Part shown: positions 23,340 through 36,500 of the stretch, one piece after another
How positions within the stretch are numbered: the stretch's first letter is position 1
Layout: every line of letters begins with the position of its first letter
Source: Vitis vinifera
Lineage: Eukaryota; Streptophyta; Magnoliopsida; Vitales; Vitaceae
NCBI RefSeq assembly: GCF_030704535.1
Contig: NC_081810.1
Span: 5,365,501 to 5,429,500 of the forward strand
Length of the DNA stretch: 64,000 bases
Reading direction: 5' to 3'
The notes under the pieces: generated by a model
Seen by the model: only the letters and a program-made list of their open reading frames with translations
Told to the model about the DNA's origin: nothing
Database searches by the model: none
Translations under genes and position numbers: made by a program

Positions 23340-24121
23340 GTTCAATCTAATATGTGGGGGGCTTCCCTCCAATGTGTCCTTCCCAAACTCAAAATCTTTA
23401 GTCCGTCTAAGATAAGCAGATAATCTGTCTGGATCAAGATATGAGACTTTCAGACAGATAATTAATCACATTTGATGTCTAATCAACGAACTAAACGACA
23501 TTTACATCCAAAAATCAGTGTCAATTAATTGTTACATGCAATTAGCGACATTAACAAACATAAATGTGCAATCAACTACATGATCCGAGATTTTTGCACG
23601 ACAACCAGCAAATGACACAAGTCAACAACTCTTGCTTGGTATGTTACCCAAACATAAGAACCCCCACCCGAGTTCATTCTCCCGCACTCAAAACAACAAA
23701 CAAACTCTAGCAACTCGTCTCTCCATATAAAAAACAAAAATACAAGGGAAATAAAACAATTTCTGAAATATTATTAATTTATTATAACCAGTTGAAAAAA
23801 AAATTCAAAAAAATAAAAATAAAAATGCGAACAATCATAAAATGCGTACTTTTCCAACCACAACAAGCCTAGATTAACAAAATATTAGTGGCCAATGCCA
23901 AACCTAAAAGGAGAAAGCTTTCTCAGTATCAACAATTACAGGGGGCAAAAGGTGAACACTGACCGCCGCTTATTTTCTATGATAACATATCAAAATAAAA
24001 GGTGAAAAAAAAGTGCATATCAGGAACAAAGAAACTTTGATGAAGAGCATCACCGAAGCAGTCCCACATTAGAAGGAAAAATTGACTCAGAATTTCATCC
24101 CTCCATTATTGTTTGTCTCGT
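23340..24121. other. Spacer between ATP synthase subunit and UXS genes (convergent 3' ends)
   Basis: No gene is seen. The two neighbours converge here, so both 3' untranslated regions and poly(A) sites must lie in or beside this stretch. The middle part (23.75-23.85 kb) is A-rich. Confidence 0.5.
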
Positions 24122-27100
24122 TCACTTCTTTTTGGGAACTCCAAGTCTCAGACGGAAATCCTCCTCCATGAGGGGAAGGCCATCCCGCAGTTTGATTTTT
24201 GGTTCCCATCCTAACAATTCTTTAGCCTTAGAAATGTCTGGTTTCCTCTGTCGTGGATCATCAGGAGTGTTATCTACCATTTTTATCACCACCTCAGGAT
24301 TAATTAGCTGCAACATCGAGCCATTAAGCATTTATCAATCCATCAGAGCCAAAATAACAACTCAACTGAATTGAAATCCTCTGTATTTCACAACCATGTT
24401 TGAATTCAAGTTGGGCATAGAAAAGGTCAAGGCATTCAAGTTACAAAGTTAAGATCAACTATTGTTCAGAAGGTTCATTTCCTTCAGGTCTTTTGCTCTT
24501 GATCTATGGTTTGGAAGAATTATTATTGCACATTTGCGAAAAGTACTGATGGTACAGGAATCAAGATCGAACGTTGGTTACAAAACATTGACTAAAAAAC
24601 ACATGATGGAAAAGATGCAACTAACCTCCTTCACTGTCTCAGCAAGCTCGAGCATAGTAAATTCACCTGAAGTGTACAAGAAATTATCTAGGTTGGTAAT
24701 AGCACAGTAACTCAAGTGTACAAGAAAATTTCCAGGTTAGGCATAGCAATGAGAATAATTAAAAAAAATGTAAACTACCTGGGTTTCCAATGTTGATTGG
24801 CCCAGTGTTCTCTCCTTCCATGAGTCGAATCAGCCCATCAACCTTTAACATGAAGAAAATTGGGCTTCAAATAATCTTAATAATAACCAATACATGGTCA
24901 ATCCTATGGTCATAAAATTATAATTATTTTTGCATACCATGTCAGAGACATAGCAGAAACTGCGAGTCTGTGTTCCAGGAGCCTGAACTGTCAAAGGTTC
25001 ACCACTACAACAACAAAAGAAAAAAACAAAAGATGAGAATTGAAGGTTACAATGTTATAAAGCAAGTAAGATGGGGCTTAAATTATCAATTCAGTAAGTA
25101 TGCTGATGATTTACTAGAAATATGCAAAAACAGCTGTTCAGCACTGCTGAAATGCATTGGCAGGATGCCAGTTGGGCATGTATTAACACTGCCATAATTA
25201 CATGGCAACTTGGCAAATTTCAAGGTTTCAATGTTAGAAACTTTTCTGCAATGCTGGATGCCAACCAGCATCTCTATCATTGTAAGATTGAAGTGATTCG
25301 ATTGACTACCAGATAAACCAATGGGCTCTTGACAGCCAAGAAATGAATACTTTAGTTCAGTGGATGTCATCTTGGAAATTAAACAAAGCATGATTAAATG
25401 AAAATAGTAGCTTACAAATATGATCAACAGCTAAGGACTACATAAGGACATACCGAAGTGCTTGAGCTATGAAATTGCTGACAACACGTCCATCATCAAT
25501 ATTCATGCGGGGCCCATATGTGTTGAAAATTCTAGCAATGCGTATTTCTGTCCAAAATATAAAGAAACAACATACATATTAAAACTTCATATTCATTGAA
25601 GTTTGTTCAGGATTAAAAAAAAAAACACAAAAGTTACCTATCCCATGTTGCCTATGATAATCAAACATCAAAGTCTCAGCCACACGCTTCCCCTCATCAT
25701 AGCAGCTCCGCACACCTGTAAGTCAAGTGAGACTATCTTCAGTGAGGGTGCTAAATTCTCATAATTTCTCAAGACATGTCTTCAATTTTAAAAGAGAAAG
25801 AAGAGTAACAGTATTCTGATTTATATAGAGTTGCCTAAGCATAATTGTTACTAGAGGGCACCAGTACAGATACCAGTGGTGCTCACACATACACATTTAT
25901 CTATATATATGTAAATGGAAACATCTGCCAAGCAGAAAATGACTCTACAGCTGAAATAGGAGTTCAGGAAATATGGTAAAAAATTCATCACTTGATCACA
26001 ATTTGTCATAGTATCTCATATAACCATAAAGTTAATAAAACAGAATTGGGCATAGATAATATTCACGTTAAAGGATTTTGTTCCACATGCAAACCTCATG
26101 AAGATACAAAGGAGTTAAGTACATTGTTTCCTCCATACCAAGGTAGAATAGGTTTTGGTTGCATTACAATAGAAGATGCAACTAAATAAACCAAAAAGAC
26201 AAGCTTGACACTTCTGCATAGAGATTTTTCATCCTATTTTCCTTCTTTTCTTTTCTTTTCCTTTTTTTTTTTTTAAATAAAAAACAAACCTAAGAAAACC
26301 ATGAAAGATGCAAATACCTATTGGGTTAACATTTCCCCAATAGCTCTCAGTTTGGGGATGCTCAAGAGGATCTCCATATACTTCTGAAGTTGATGTAAGC
26401 AATATCCTGTTAAACATTAACATAATTTAATAAATTGAGAAATTTATGATCCTGGTTAAAGGAATAAAATGAAGTCAAATCCCAAACCTTGCTCCAACTC
26501 GTTTGGCAAGTCCCAGCATATTCAGTGTACCAATGACGTTTGTTTTTATTGTCTGTTAAAGTGACAGTTAAGTAAAAAAGTCAGACAATTCTCAATAATT
26601 CACAAGTTCAAATGACTGCACTGACATTGAACACAAAAAATCTAGACGTCAAATGATGTGCCCCAAAGCCATTTTAGACAATAGATGCTGCCTTTTTTTG
26701 TTCTCAAAAGAAAAGACAAAAAGAAAAGAAAAAAAAAAGGGGTACCTCTTCCTAGTTGCTATGAAAGTGTCCAGATTAATTGCAATACATAAATGCCAAG
26801 TGGATTGAGCATTCACCAACAAAACATGGCTCTAAGGCCTGGGTATAATGAGGTAGGCTATCATTAAATTCCAGGGGCATTGAGAAGGCTCAAGAATAGT
26901 TGAAGAATGGCTTAGCTACAGCTGATATCTTAAGTCAGAATTAATGGTTATGAGAAAAATTGAAAAGGAAGGCTCAGGTACCCTTTCTTATTATTGTATT
27001 GTCATTCATTAGATGTTTTGGATGCAAAGGATATGGTATCTGGATAAGATTGGATTGTACTACAAACCAGGGGAAACAAAGTCAAATTCTGATATTTTAG

Positions 27101-29248
27101 CAAGGATATAGGGTGCAAAATATAGAACCATTGTGGGGGAGGGGCAGATAAAAGCCTGCAGTGGCTACATACAATATGTGATAGAATGACATAAGAGAGT
27201 TTGATTCACAAGTGGCAAAGAACAAGGATCAGAACATGGAAACTACTCTGTCCAAATCAGATAGAGAAATAATACATGACAAATATATGCTAAAGCACTG
27301 ATAATGAAGCATATTGGTGAGCAAAAGTATAGCATAAATATACTAACCTTTACAGGATTGTGTTTATAAAAAATAGGAGAAGCGGGACATGCAAGGTGGT
27401 ATATCTTATCAACCTCAATCAACAATGGCTCAGTGACATCTGTGAAGAGAAAAAATATGGAATAAAAGCTAATCATTAGAAATGAAACTGTGAATTATCA
27501 TTAAAAGATTAACAAGTGGTTCATTGTGATCTTAACTGAGGAACGTTGCTTTTGAACAATGAATATTATGATGATGTAGTGACAATCTAGGCTCATATGA
27601 AAAGTGTAATTAATCCAGAACCAAAGAAGTCACAGTTCAAATACTACTATGATGAACTACTCATCAACTAAATATTTATCCTATTTACAACCTCCAATTG
27701 CAGTAATTTTACAAGTTAGTGATGCTGGTGATAAAGAGATGATAAACTCAATACTTTTCACCTGGTTACCATTATATCATATTCCATAAACAATAAAGAT
27801 TCTTAGATGAGTTTCATAAACTATTTATGTTTCTGTCAAGACTGCATTTAACAAAAATAGAAAGGAAATAAAAAAGGAGTCCCAGTGAGTTAGATTAGGT
27901 CATTAGTCCGTGTCACACAGATACACCAATCAACTTATCTTAATTTACAAGTTAAGCATCTGATATCAAACCAAGATTACAATTCAAAAGATGGAACACA
28001 TATTCCAGTATGGTGGGCATAGAAAAATTACCAATAAACAGTGACTAAAACCTTAAAACCAAAATAGAAATTTACAAATAAGTTAGCATTGCATCTTCAT
28101 TACAAGAAAGAAGAAGAATTTAATAATGGATTGAGGCCAAAACCAATCAGGATTCATCTGAAGGGATATCCCAAATTCCAAACAAATGACGCATATGCAT
28201 ATGTGATAAAATAAAATGGAGTAAAAAGATAAAAAACTTACCATGACGAATAAGCTCAAATCTTGGATGACCAATCCATTTCTTGAGATTGTCCTTAGAA
28301 CCGGTGAAGTAGTTATCGGCAACAATTACCTAAGGAAGTAAAACTATTATCAAACACGATCTTCTTATCATACAGTATGTATGAAGTCAGCTGCTGCATA
28401 TGATTATGGTTTATATTTTTGTCGCCTATTCAGTAATCAGCACAGAAAGTGAGACTGGATAAGATGAAAAAACCATGCTAACCTCATTCTTTTCATTTTC
28501 CATCAGCTTGTCCACCAAATGTGAACCAATGAATCCAGCTCCTCCAGTGACCAATATTCTCATATTGGACTGCCATCAAGAGTGAAAGGAATTACTGTAG
28601 GAATTAGTTAAAGATAATAAAAGTAATGATCTAGTGCAATGATGTGTTGGCATGAATGTGATGATTGGAACCATGCCACAAAGTTATTTCTAAGAATGTA
28701 GAAGTGGACAGACTATTTCCATCCGTGAGAACATGCAACAACCTGGTCGCCACTCAAGCAGGATGGAAAGATGTTTATATAACGGGAAAATCTGCCATGG
28801 TCTTACAGATGTAAGGCTGCAAATTTAATCAGGATAAAGGATATTCAATCCTTAATCTACTCCCAAGACAATTACTACTTTTTTCTTATCTCAAAAGAAA
28901 GGGGAAAAAACAACTAGGATTAGGGAATTAAATAATTTTGACAACATGGAGTAAGGTATAACATCAGATCCCATCAGACAATAGATTCAGACGCCAATCC
29001 TAGATACTGACCCACATTCAAGTTCCTCAAGTTTGTGAGAGATCCCATATGATGGAGTAGACTATCACACCTTGTAATGCTTCAGCTACTCTAAACATCA
29101 TCCATGAAGTGGGAAAACATTTCGGATGGGAGTCTCTAAAAAAAGATCACAACTTTACCTGAAAAAATTTGGAATTCCTCAAAGGCGAAGGCGTGGGAGG
29201 GGGCTTTGTTGTGATTTGATGCTCTCCATTCGAAGTATTCTTTGCCAT
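24122..29248 (-). CDS. UXS3/5/6-like: UDP-glucuronic acid decarboxylase (UDP-xylose synthase), cytosolic type
   Basis: Twelve coding exons splice in frame: 29159-29248, 28483-28569, 28242-28329, 27348-27439, 26488-26552, 26318-26406, 25638-25715, 25454-25547, 24938-25004, 24779-24842, 24626-24666 and 24122-24307. They encode 346 residues. The enzyme converts UDP-glucuronate to UDP-xylose with bound NAD, supplying xylose for xylan and xyloglucan. The Rossmann motif GGAGFIG is at residues 39-45. The catalytic set TSTSEVYG (T147, E149) and YxxxK (Y176, K180) has the spacing of short-chain dehydrogenases. The protein ends [10 protein letters not shown]. The N-terminus is short ([20 protein letters not shown]) with no membrane anchor, as in the cytosolic UXS3/5/6 group and unlike the Golgi forms. 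Exon 1 is easily missed because it lies about 590 bp upstream. Confidence 0.95.
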
Positions 29249-29280
29249 TGCTCAGATCTCCTCTCAAACTCAAGACCTGT

Positions 29281-29850
29281 TACCACAAATCAAACCCAAC
29301 TTCACTTAAAGATGAGTCCTACACGCAAGGAAAAAAAATGCTCTCTCATTCCCGTAAATCAAATCCCTTCGCCCGAAACAAGAATCCCATTACTCTTTTT
29401 GAAGATTAACACAAATTCGAATCCAAATTGGAAAATAAAATTAAAAAAGAAAAAAAGAAAAAGGAATATAAACCTGATTGCTAGCCTTCGAGGAAAATCA
29501 CCCAAAAACCTAATTAGCTTTTCTGATCCACAAAACACACTCCAGATACTCACGTATATATATACTGCAAAAAAATTCCCGCCCCACTACCCCCCGCATC
29601 CTAAAAAAAAGAAAAAAAAAAAAGAGGAATAAAAAAGAAAAGACTTCTCCACCAAACGATGCCAACTGGAATAAGAAATGCAAGGGAAACAATAATAATT
29701 AAAAACGCAACGGAAACTTCAAAATCACGAAAAGCGAAGGCAATGATAGGTCCTCGATAACGATCGCAGAAACAGAGACCGCACCAAACTCTATTCAAAT
29801 GCACAGACAGTAGATTGAATTTCCGCTGTGAAAATCAGTAATTTCATTAC
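29281..29850 (-). other. Probable 5' UTR intron of the UXS gene
   Basis: On the minus strand, CCCAG|GTAATG near 29851 offers a donor and GGTAACAG|GTCTTGAG near 29281-29275 an acceptor, 30-odd bases upstream of the ATG. The intervening sequence is T/A-rich as plant introns are. A leader exon would then lie near 29851-29950. This rests on splice-site appearance only. Confidence 0.4.
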
Positions 29851-30481
29851 CTGGGATGGAAAATTCAGGGTTTTTGAGACTAACATATGGGTCTTTTTCT
29901 TTGGGGTTTTGGAGGATGAGAGATTAGAGCTTTAATACTGTGTGTTTGAGGATCTCTAATGCGATAATTACGGGAGGTTGAGACCGAGGCCATAAATATT
30001 TATTACTGTCATCACCATAATTATCTTTTGAAAACTTTTAAAAGAGGAATATGATACCCTTGCATGGTGAGATTTTAGGCTTTACTCTTTACCCTTGGCC
30101 CTTCTTCAATCTTCTTTTTCTTTTCTTTTTTTTCCTGTTTCTTTTGTTACTTGAAATGGAAGAATATGAATGCGGAGGGCATACGTATATCATGGAAAGA
30201 TGCTTCAACATGGCCTCTTCCACATTGTCTTGAAGCGCAAGTAGGTAACGCGCATGTAACCATGATTGAGATTTAAGACCATCGCAAAAGCTAGTGGACT
30301 TTTGAAATGTTTTATTTATTTTGTAAATTGCAATCCCCACAACAATTCTTTTACTTATTCTCATCCATAGTTCCATACAACATTTCAATCCACTAAGATT
30401 TTTTTAAAATTATTATTTTATATTAGGAAATTGAATTCAAGTAGATTTAAGTAATATGATTATCTATTTTTGAAGCAACAT

Positions 30482-30553
30482 GTGGCTGTAGTTTAGTGGT
30501 GAGAATTCCACGTTGTGGCCGTGGAGACCTGGGCTCGAATCCCAGCAGCCACA
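30482..30553 (+). tRNA. tRNA-His (GUG)
   Basis: A complete cloverleaf of 72 nt. The acceptor stem GTGGCTG pairs with CAGCCAC, with A as discriminator. The anticodon stem CCACG/CGTGG encloses the loop TTGTGGC, with GTG as anticodon. The T arm is CTGGG-CTCGAAT-CCCAG, and there is no intron. The genomic base before position 1 is T, so the G-1 that histidyl-tRNA synthetase needs must be added after transcription. A CAA lies just upstream (GAAGCAACA), as is common at plant tRNA start sites. Confidence 0.95.
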
Positions 30554-30555
30554 AA

Positions 30556-30560
30556 TTTTT
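30556..30560 (+). terminator. Pol III terminator of the tRNA-His gene
   Basis: Five T residues start three bases past the tRNA, followed by G and TTTT. This is the usual RNA polymerase III stop signal. Confidence 0.7.
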
Positions 30561-30677
30561 GTTTTCTATTACCCACTTTTTAATTGGGTCGACCATGACA
30601 AAATGGTTGGGCTGCAAGCCCATGTCGTTTTTGTATGGAGATCCCATAGTGGGCCTGGAAACGCACCAAGTTGAGTC

Positions 30678-30713
30678 ATGGACTGCGAGCCCATCCTTAA
30701 TGGGACAGTCCAT
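30678..30713. repeat. Perfect-arm inverted repeat downstream of tRNA-His
   Basis: ATGGACTG (30678-30685) pairs with CAGTCCAT (30706-30713). An inner stem CCCAT/ATGGG (30690-30694, 30700-30704) closes a five-base loop. A diverged copy of part of the left arm (GGCTGCAAGCCCAT) lies at 30610-30623. It may be a remnant of a small repeat. Confidence 0.45.
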
Positions 30714-30859
30714 GATGGCTAAAAAAGTTAAATGTGTTGTTCATCTTTGTGATCCAATAGTTGGTCTAGGCCGCTGAAGGCACCATCTCAGCTCCATGTA
30801 GAAATGGAGTTCTTTTTTTCTTTGGCAATAAATTAGAAACTTGTAAATCAATTTTTTTT

Positions 30860-33800
30860 TCAATTGTATAAAGCATGCGCCTTACATGAGATTTCATACA
30901 GATTTACGTGGCTTGAATGATTCTCCCACTGTACAATATCCTTTATTCCCTGTTCGATCTCTCTTGTCTCTCTCATCAAGCCGCTCATGCAAAACCCCAA
31001 GCCGCTTAAGCTCAATACCATTAGGCTCCTCACTTCCTCACCTTCCACACCTTCCACAATTTCCTTAGAATTTTGAAGATAACAGCTTATCATCTTCTCC
31101 ATTTCATCTTCACGATTGCCTGAACCAGCAAGTCTAGACAAATTTGTAGTTGGTGATTTTCCCATCTCAAGATCATAGCTGATGTTCTTCTCTTCAAGCT
31201 CCTTTTCTAGTGCTGGTAGTGATTTGATGCTGGCGACCTCCTCAAACGATTTAATTAGGGAGGCAAGCATTTCCTTAAAAGGCTTAAGGTCTCCATCAAC
31301 CTTATCTACAGCATCCTTCCATGAAGCCTCAGGTTTTGAGGTTTCTTGTTCCAGGAATCTCAGTGCATGTGCCACGTGAACCAGAAGATCGGCCATCTTT
31401 GACAAAGACACCAAGAGTCTACTATAGGCAGCACTATGGAGAGGCAAAAACAAGAAGTTGGGTTCCACCTCAGCTTCTCCAATGAATTTCCCAAGCTCAT
31501 TTAAATGGGATTTCAGCACTTTGTGATTCTCTTCTAAATTGGATTTGCTGGCACAAAGAGATATTGAGCAAATACAATCGTGCAAGGCTTCTAGACATTT
31601 AGAGAGTTGAACTTTTGCTAGAGTGGAAGCTCTGGTGGGTTGCAAAGCGATATCTACAAGGACTGAACAAGATAATCCAATGAAGGTTTCAACGATTCTT
31701 GCAATAGCAAATTCACTTGGGGAACCGAAATTTTTCCTTCCCAATATTAGTACTGCAGAAATGACAGCGGAAAGCCCACCGGCCTGGCCGTAAATTTGGC
31801 TACGCTGTAAAAAACTTGTGAAAATGAACCAAGGAAAAAGCGATATGAACCACAGTTTCACAAACCTTTCGAAAACGAAGCAACCCAATACTCCATACAC
31901 GGTTCCTAACACTGTCCCTTGGACTTTGAGATTAGCAACTTTAAACGTTGCTTCTCTTGCAGATGAAAAGGTGATGGCTACTGGGAGTCCCGCCCAAAAC
32001 CCGTTTTCCTTGCTATAAATCATCCCGAATAGAACAGCGAGCCCCAAGGAAAGTGAGCATTTCAATGCTGGCATGAGCCTACTGCGGTCTACTTTCATGC
32101 TCCAACTGCTGGAAACCCCTTCGAGGAAGGACCCTTTTTGTTTACCTGAATCATCCACCCCTTCATTTTTACCAACAGAGTTGGGTTGAAGACAAGAATT
32201 AAAGGGTTTGGCCATTGATTCACTGTGGAGGAGTTTCATGCAAAATAAGAAGAAAAAATAGGGCAACTCTTTGTGGGTTGGTGGGATGGTTTGAAAGTTC
32301 TGGAGGGACTTCACCACATTCTCTGCGGTTGATTCTGGAACAGTTGATGAATCACTGGGGGAAGAGCACTTAAGTTCCAGTTGTTTTAGGGTGAGGCTCA
32401 GGTGCTCCTCCAGTTGAACTAGACCTTGTTTCAACTCTCCATCCATTATTCTCACCGGAAATGAGGGAGAACTGGTTAAAGCAATTTCCATCCCTCTTAA
32501 TGGCATCTGTATACATTGCAGTCTCTCTCCTGGGTTCTTGTAACATGGTTTGAACATTTTCAAAGGAAGTCTCTCCCACTGCATGCTTCCCTGTTCATAG
32601 ATAATGAAAAATGGCAAATGGATCAGCACGCTAATTAGCCACACAGTTCAAGGAAAAACTGACTTTTATCTCCAGTTATTGTGTAGAGTTTAATGAGCTC
32701 ACTTGTCTGCGTTTGACACTATGATGAAGTTTGGCTCCTGCAACAGCAAAGCGCTTAGCTTGAGCAATAGATGAAAGTGCTGATGCGTGGTCTTCTGCAC
32801 AGAATGCCTTCACAAAGAGCTTCAGCCTCTCTGAAGCGTTTTCAGCAAATAGCTTGCACTTCTGTTTCACCTGCAACAACGAAAACAAACAAATTAATAA
32901 AAATAAATCATTTTAGTTATCCCACGACTGCATTTCTGTGTTTCCTGGTGTTCCTATGGTCAAGAGGATGGATGCTAAAATCATTGATCACATCGTCCAA
33001 AATTGTTTCCCACTCAGCTCGGTTTGTGCTCTGTGAAGTGGACAACAGTTTCCTTTAGGACTACCAAATGCTTAAGTCACATCCACTCTTGCAACTGTTG
33101 TCTCCTTTCTCTTGACCAACAAACGCATCCCCTCATGCATGTAGAGGATGTTTGGTTTGTAATTTTTTTTTTTTTTTCCTTTTTAAAATAAATACTATGG
33201 CCCCATGTTTGTAAAAAGAAAAAAAAAGTATTTACTGATCAAAGAGTATTTATTGATGAATTTACTAACATGTAATAATTTTTTTTTACAAAATCAATAT
33301 AATTTGTTAAATATGTTTATTTATTTGATCAGAGTAATTAAGAAGGTTGCTTCATGGAAATAAAATTGGTTCATAATTTGTATAAAATTTAATTAAATGG
33401 GTCTTATTTGAAGCTGTAATTGGGTTCCCGGCATAATTAAAAAGGGAAAAAAAAAAAAAAAAAAGGGAATGAAAAGTCGAGTACGAAATCCACTTGAGAT
33501 TGAGAGTTGGAACCTCGTAAGAAGCCAGCCGTGGGTACGGAAACAAGAGAGCAAGCACACAAGCCAGCACCCCAACGGCAGTGCTGGCTGCCACGTGTAC
33601 AGGATGCATGACGGCATCAGTTTCCCCGCCTTTCAGCAGCGCCAGAAGGTACACTATCACAATCTGACCCAGCGCTATCCTCTCCACCACCAACCCACTC
33701 CACTCCGGCAGCCCCACCACAAATGCACTCAGCGCCACCGCTGCCGCCATGTTCCCGATCGACAATCTCGTCGGTCCTATCACCCACAGGCTCAATATCG

Positions 33801-34068
33801 CCGGGCAAACACCCAGCACCGTTGCGTAAGCCGCCTGCCAGCAGGCCCGCACGGTGTCTCCCAGCGTCGCACCGTTGATAATGATGATCACAGTGGCGTA
33901 CGAAAAAGCAGGGAACTCTATCTGGCGGCGGAGTGAAGCGGGGCCGTAGAGGGAGGCGCAGCCCACTATTGTGCAAGCTAATGCAGTCCGAAACGCGGAA
34001 GCTAAGCAAGAGAGCCACATGGCTCTAGCTCTATCGGAGAGATGAGGAAATTGGAGAGTTGGCAGCAT
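30860..34068 (-). CDS. FUSC / aromatic-acid-exporter (AaeB-like) family membrane protein
   Basis: Three exons (33514-34068, 32703-32870, 30860-32590) splice in frame to 817 residues. Two six-helix blocks are visible. The first, in residues 25-180, includes TALACTIVGCASLYG, YATVIIIINGATLG, IALGQIVIVYLLALL and VGVLACVLALLFPYP. The second, at about residues 415-570, includes SLSLGLAVLFGMIY, GFWAGLPVAITFSS, TVLGTVYGVLGCFVF and AGGLSAVISAVLILG. A soluble stretch lies between them and a long acidic helical tail (to KAHALYN) follows. This duplicated layout fits the fusaric-acid-resistance/AaeB superfamily. Plant members are usually annotated 'p-hydroxybenzoic acid efflux pump subunit aaeB-like'. Substrate and membrane location are not established; export of phenolics is only a family-based guess. 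The start is the first ATG of exon 1. Confidence 0.85.
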
Positions 34069-35933
34069 AGTGATCGAGGACTTAGCAGAAGGGTGGTGAA
34101 TGTGGTAGCAAAGGAGTGCCGAGAGGTAGGGGTTTTGTAGTGGAAGGACGCCCTATAGATGCCACGTGGAGGTTCCTGATGGGCCCACGTACAAAACTTA
34201 TTATTAATACAGTTATTTCAGTTTCCAACTCTGGCCGACGATGGTCATGCAATTGGCTGATTAATATAAAGATTTTAACTACAGCCGCTGGTATTGGCTT
34301 AGCCCCGCAAGCCGATTGCTGCCACCTGGCTAGCTTTGAAATTATATTTTTGATTTGTAAATAGAAAATATGGTATGGCTTTTTTGTAAAATTTAATTAT
34401 TGTAATAAATTTTTAAAAATCTACAAGGCATTTGATTTTCTATAATTAACCAATGCTAGACTAAACAAAACTTTTCACTTCTCCTTCTTTCCATTAAACT
34501 TAATTTATTCAATTTGGAGCATATGTTTTACTCCCAAAGGTAGTCAATGTAACCTTCGAGTGCATGCACTAGCAATGAATCATCCTTCCTAGCCACCTAC
34601 TACTCTTTCCATATAAAATTACAAATTGGGAGGAAAGATACTATATACGAAACAAGCATGCAATATTTGCGGAGGCAAGATTTAAGTGACAAAAGTTATA
34701 AAAAAACAATACATACAATGCCATCCAACGTCTCTAAAGCCAGACCCTGAGAAAGGAGAAGAAAAATGATAGGCGTTGATAAAAAAAAATACGATCGATC
34801 AGGTATTATGTCTTGCTCAAAGAAAACGGGGGAAAATGGAGAAGGGTAGTGTCAGCTGCACTCTCATGTAATGATTTGAAAGTACAGAACTAAAATGCGA
34901 AACCAATCAACCTTAAAAGTCATTGGGCCACCACTCACCAACATAGCTCATGATAGTTGCCTTGGCATGAGAAAACCATCGAGTACTGATACTGTTAGGC
35001 AAATATGGAATGAAGAAATCTTAGACCCACCTGCGAGGTCACAACGAAAATGTTTGATTTTACACCTCACCACAGTCCTATGTCTCGTGTGGAACACCAC
35101 TGCATTCCATATCTCCACGTTCCAACATCAACTACTCCTCATGTCATTTCAGCTCCTGGATTTTTCATCTCTCCATTCTCCACTAAATTAATAATCATAC
35201 ATATTAAGCACTTAAAAGCAATAGTTTTAATCAAAGAAGGCTTTTGCCAAAGCTTTTTAAGCCAACCCAGCCAAGCCCAACCAATTAACAGGAGGCATGA
35301 AAAGAGAGAAAACCAGACCAGAGGCTGGCTTTTGATTTGGAGGGACAAAATATGAATTAAAGAGTAATTAAAAACTGATATTATAGAATATAATGTAGGG
35401 AAAGTGGGGTTCCTTTAGATTTCCACTGAAGCAATTTTCTGGTCCTGGTTGTAGTAAAATGCATGAACCCTTGAGGAGAATCAAGGGTCAACAAGACTGA
35501 TGCTCTTATCAAATATAAAAGTAAATGAAGAGAAAGTTCGTTAAAGCAGAGCTGTAGCGCCTCATATACTAGTACTGTTTGTCAAATTAGTTTTAATTAT
35601 AATATATTCTTCTGCAAGCAGTAGGGCACTTTAGTGGCCTTAATTTGAATGATGTACGGGGAAGGCACCAAACTCAGATGCCCGTGGTCAAGGTTTTATT
35701 GGGTGGAGGACGCATACAAACACACACCCACCTTTTTTGTTTGTGGTGACATCAAAAGAATGTGTTTGTTTGGAAATTCATAGCAGCCCTCATATGACTT
35801 TACTTGTATTGTCTTGGTGGAATCCTATGTAAGAATGGGGCAAGGTGAGTGGAGGAATTAGGAAAGTGTTTGCCTCAATGTTCTCAACTTTTTCATTTTT
35901 CTTTTTTCTTTTTCAAATTTTATTGAACATGTT

Positions 35934-35975
<42 letters not shown>

Positions 35976-36500
35976 GTTATCATGTTTAATTGTGTGACAC
36001 TATTCACCTCACCTTTTAAGAAACGACTTTTGAGAGAAATACAACAAAAAGAGAAGATTCTATTTTATTTTTACAAAATATGATCACAAACCTAAAATAA
36101 AAATAATATTACACAATGCTTCAAAAAAAAAAAAAAAATCTCCATCTAGAAATGACATGAAAGCAACATAAATTGAAAATCCAATTTTGAAATTTGAGAA
36201 TTCCCAATAACATCATACTTAGTCTTTCCCTTGTAATAGTAAATAAATGAGAGTTTTGTTTTTAATTCAATAAACGCTAGCGAGTTGTTATTGGATAAGT
36301 CATTCTCTACCCCACTTTTGCTTTATCATTATAATGATTTGTTTTAGTGTAAATAACAATGGGTCAAACTGTAGGATTATGAAAGCTGAATCAATTTTAT
36401 CATGTTTTACTCAAAATATCAAGATTGAATTCTCTGCTGAACTTCATTCAATGAATGACAAGTTTATTCACATGATATATATTTAATACTCTTATATTTT
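34069..36500. other. Spacer upstream of the FUSC gene
   Basis: A CACGTG box lies at 34163-34168, about 95 bp upstream of the FUSC start, and is the only promoter-like mark. Further out the sequence is AT-rich with weak open frames (34.9-35.4 kb) that show no domain. A (TA)17 microsatellite occupies about 35937-35970. Confidence 0.5.
35937..35970. repeat. (TA)n microsatellite
   Basis: An uninterrupted run of about 17 TA units in the spacer between the FUSC and Sec14-like genes. Confidence 0.95.

Noticed and set aside
30447-30777. Two open frames of about 90 codons, one on each strand, over tRNA-His
   Set aside because: They contain the tRNA sequence, and the tRNA cloverleaf fully explains the conserved part.
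33469-33936. 155-codon plus-strand open frame and other frames in FUSC exon 1
   Set aside because: These are shadows of the GC-rich first exon; the minus frame encodes clear membrane helices and splices in frame.
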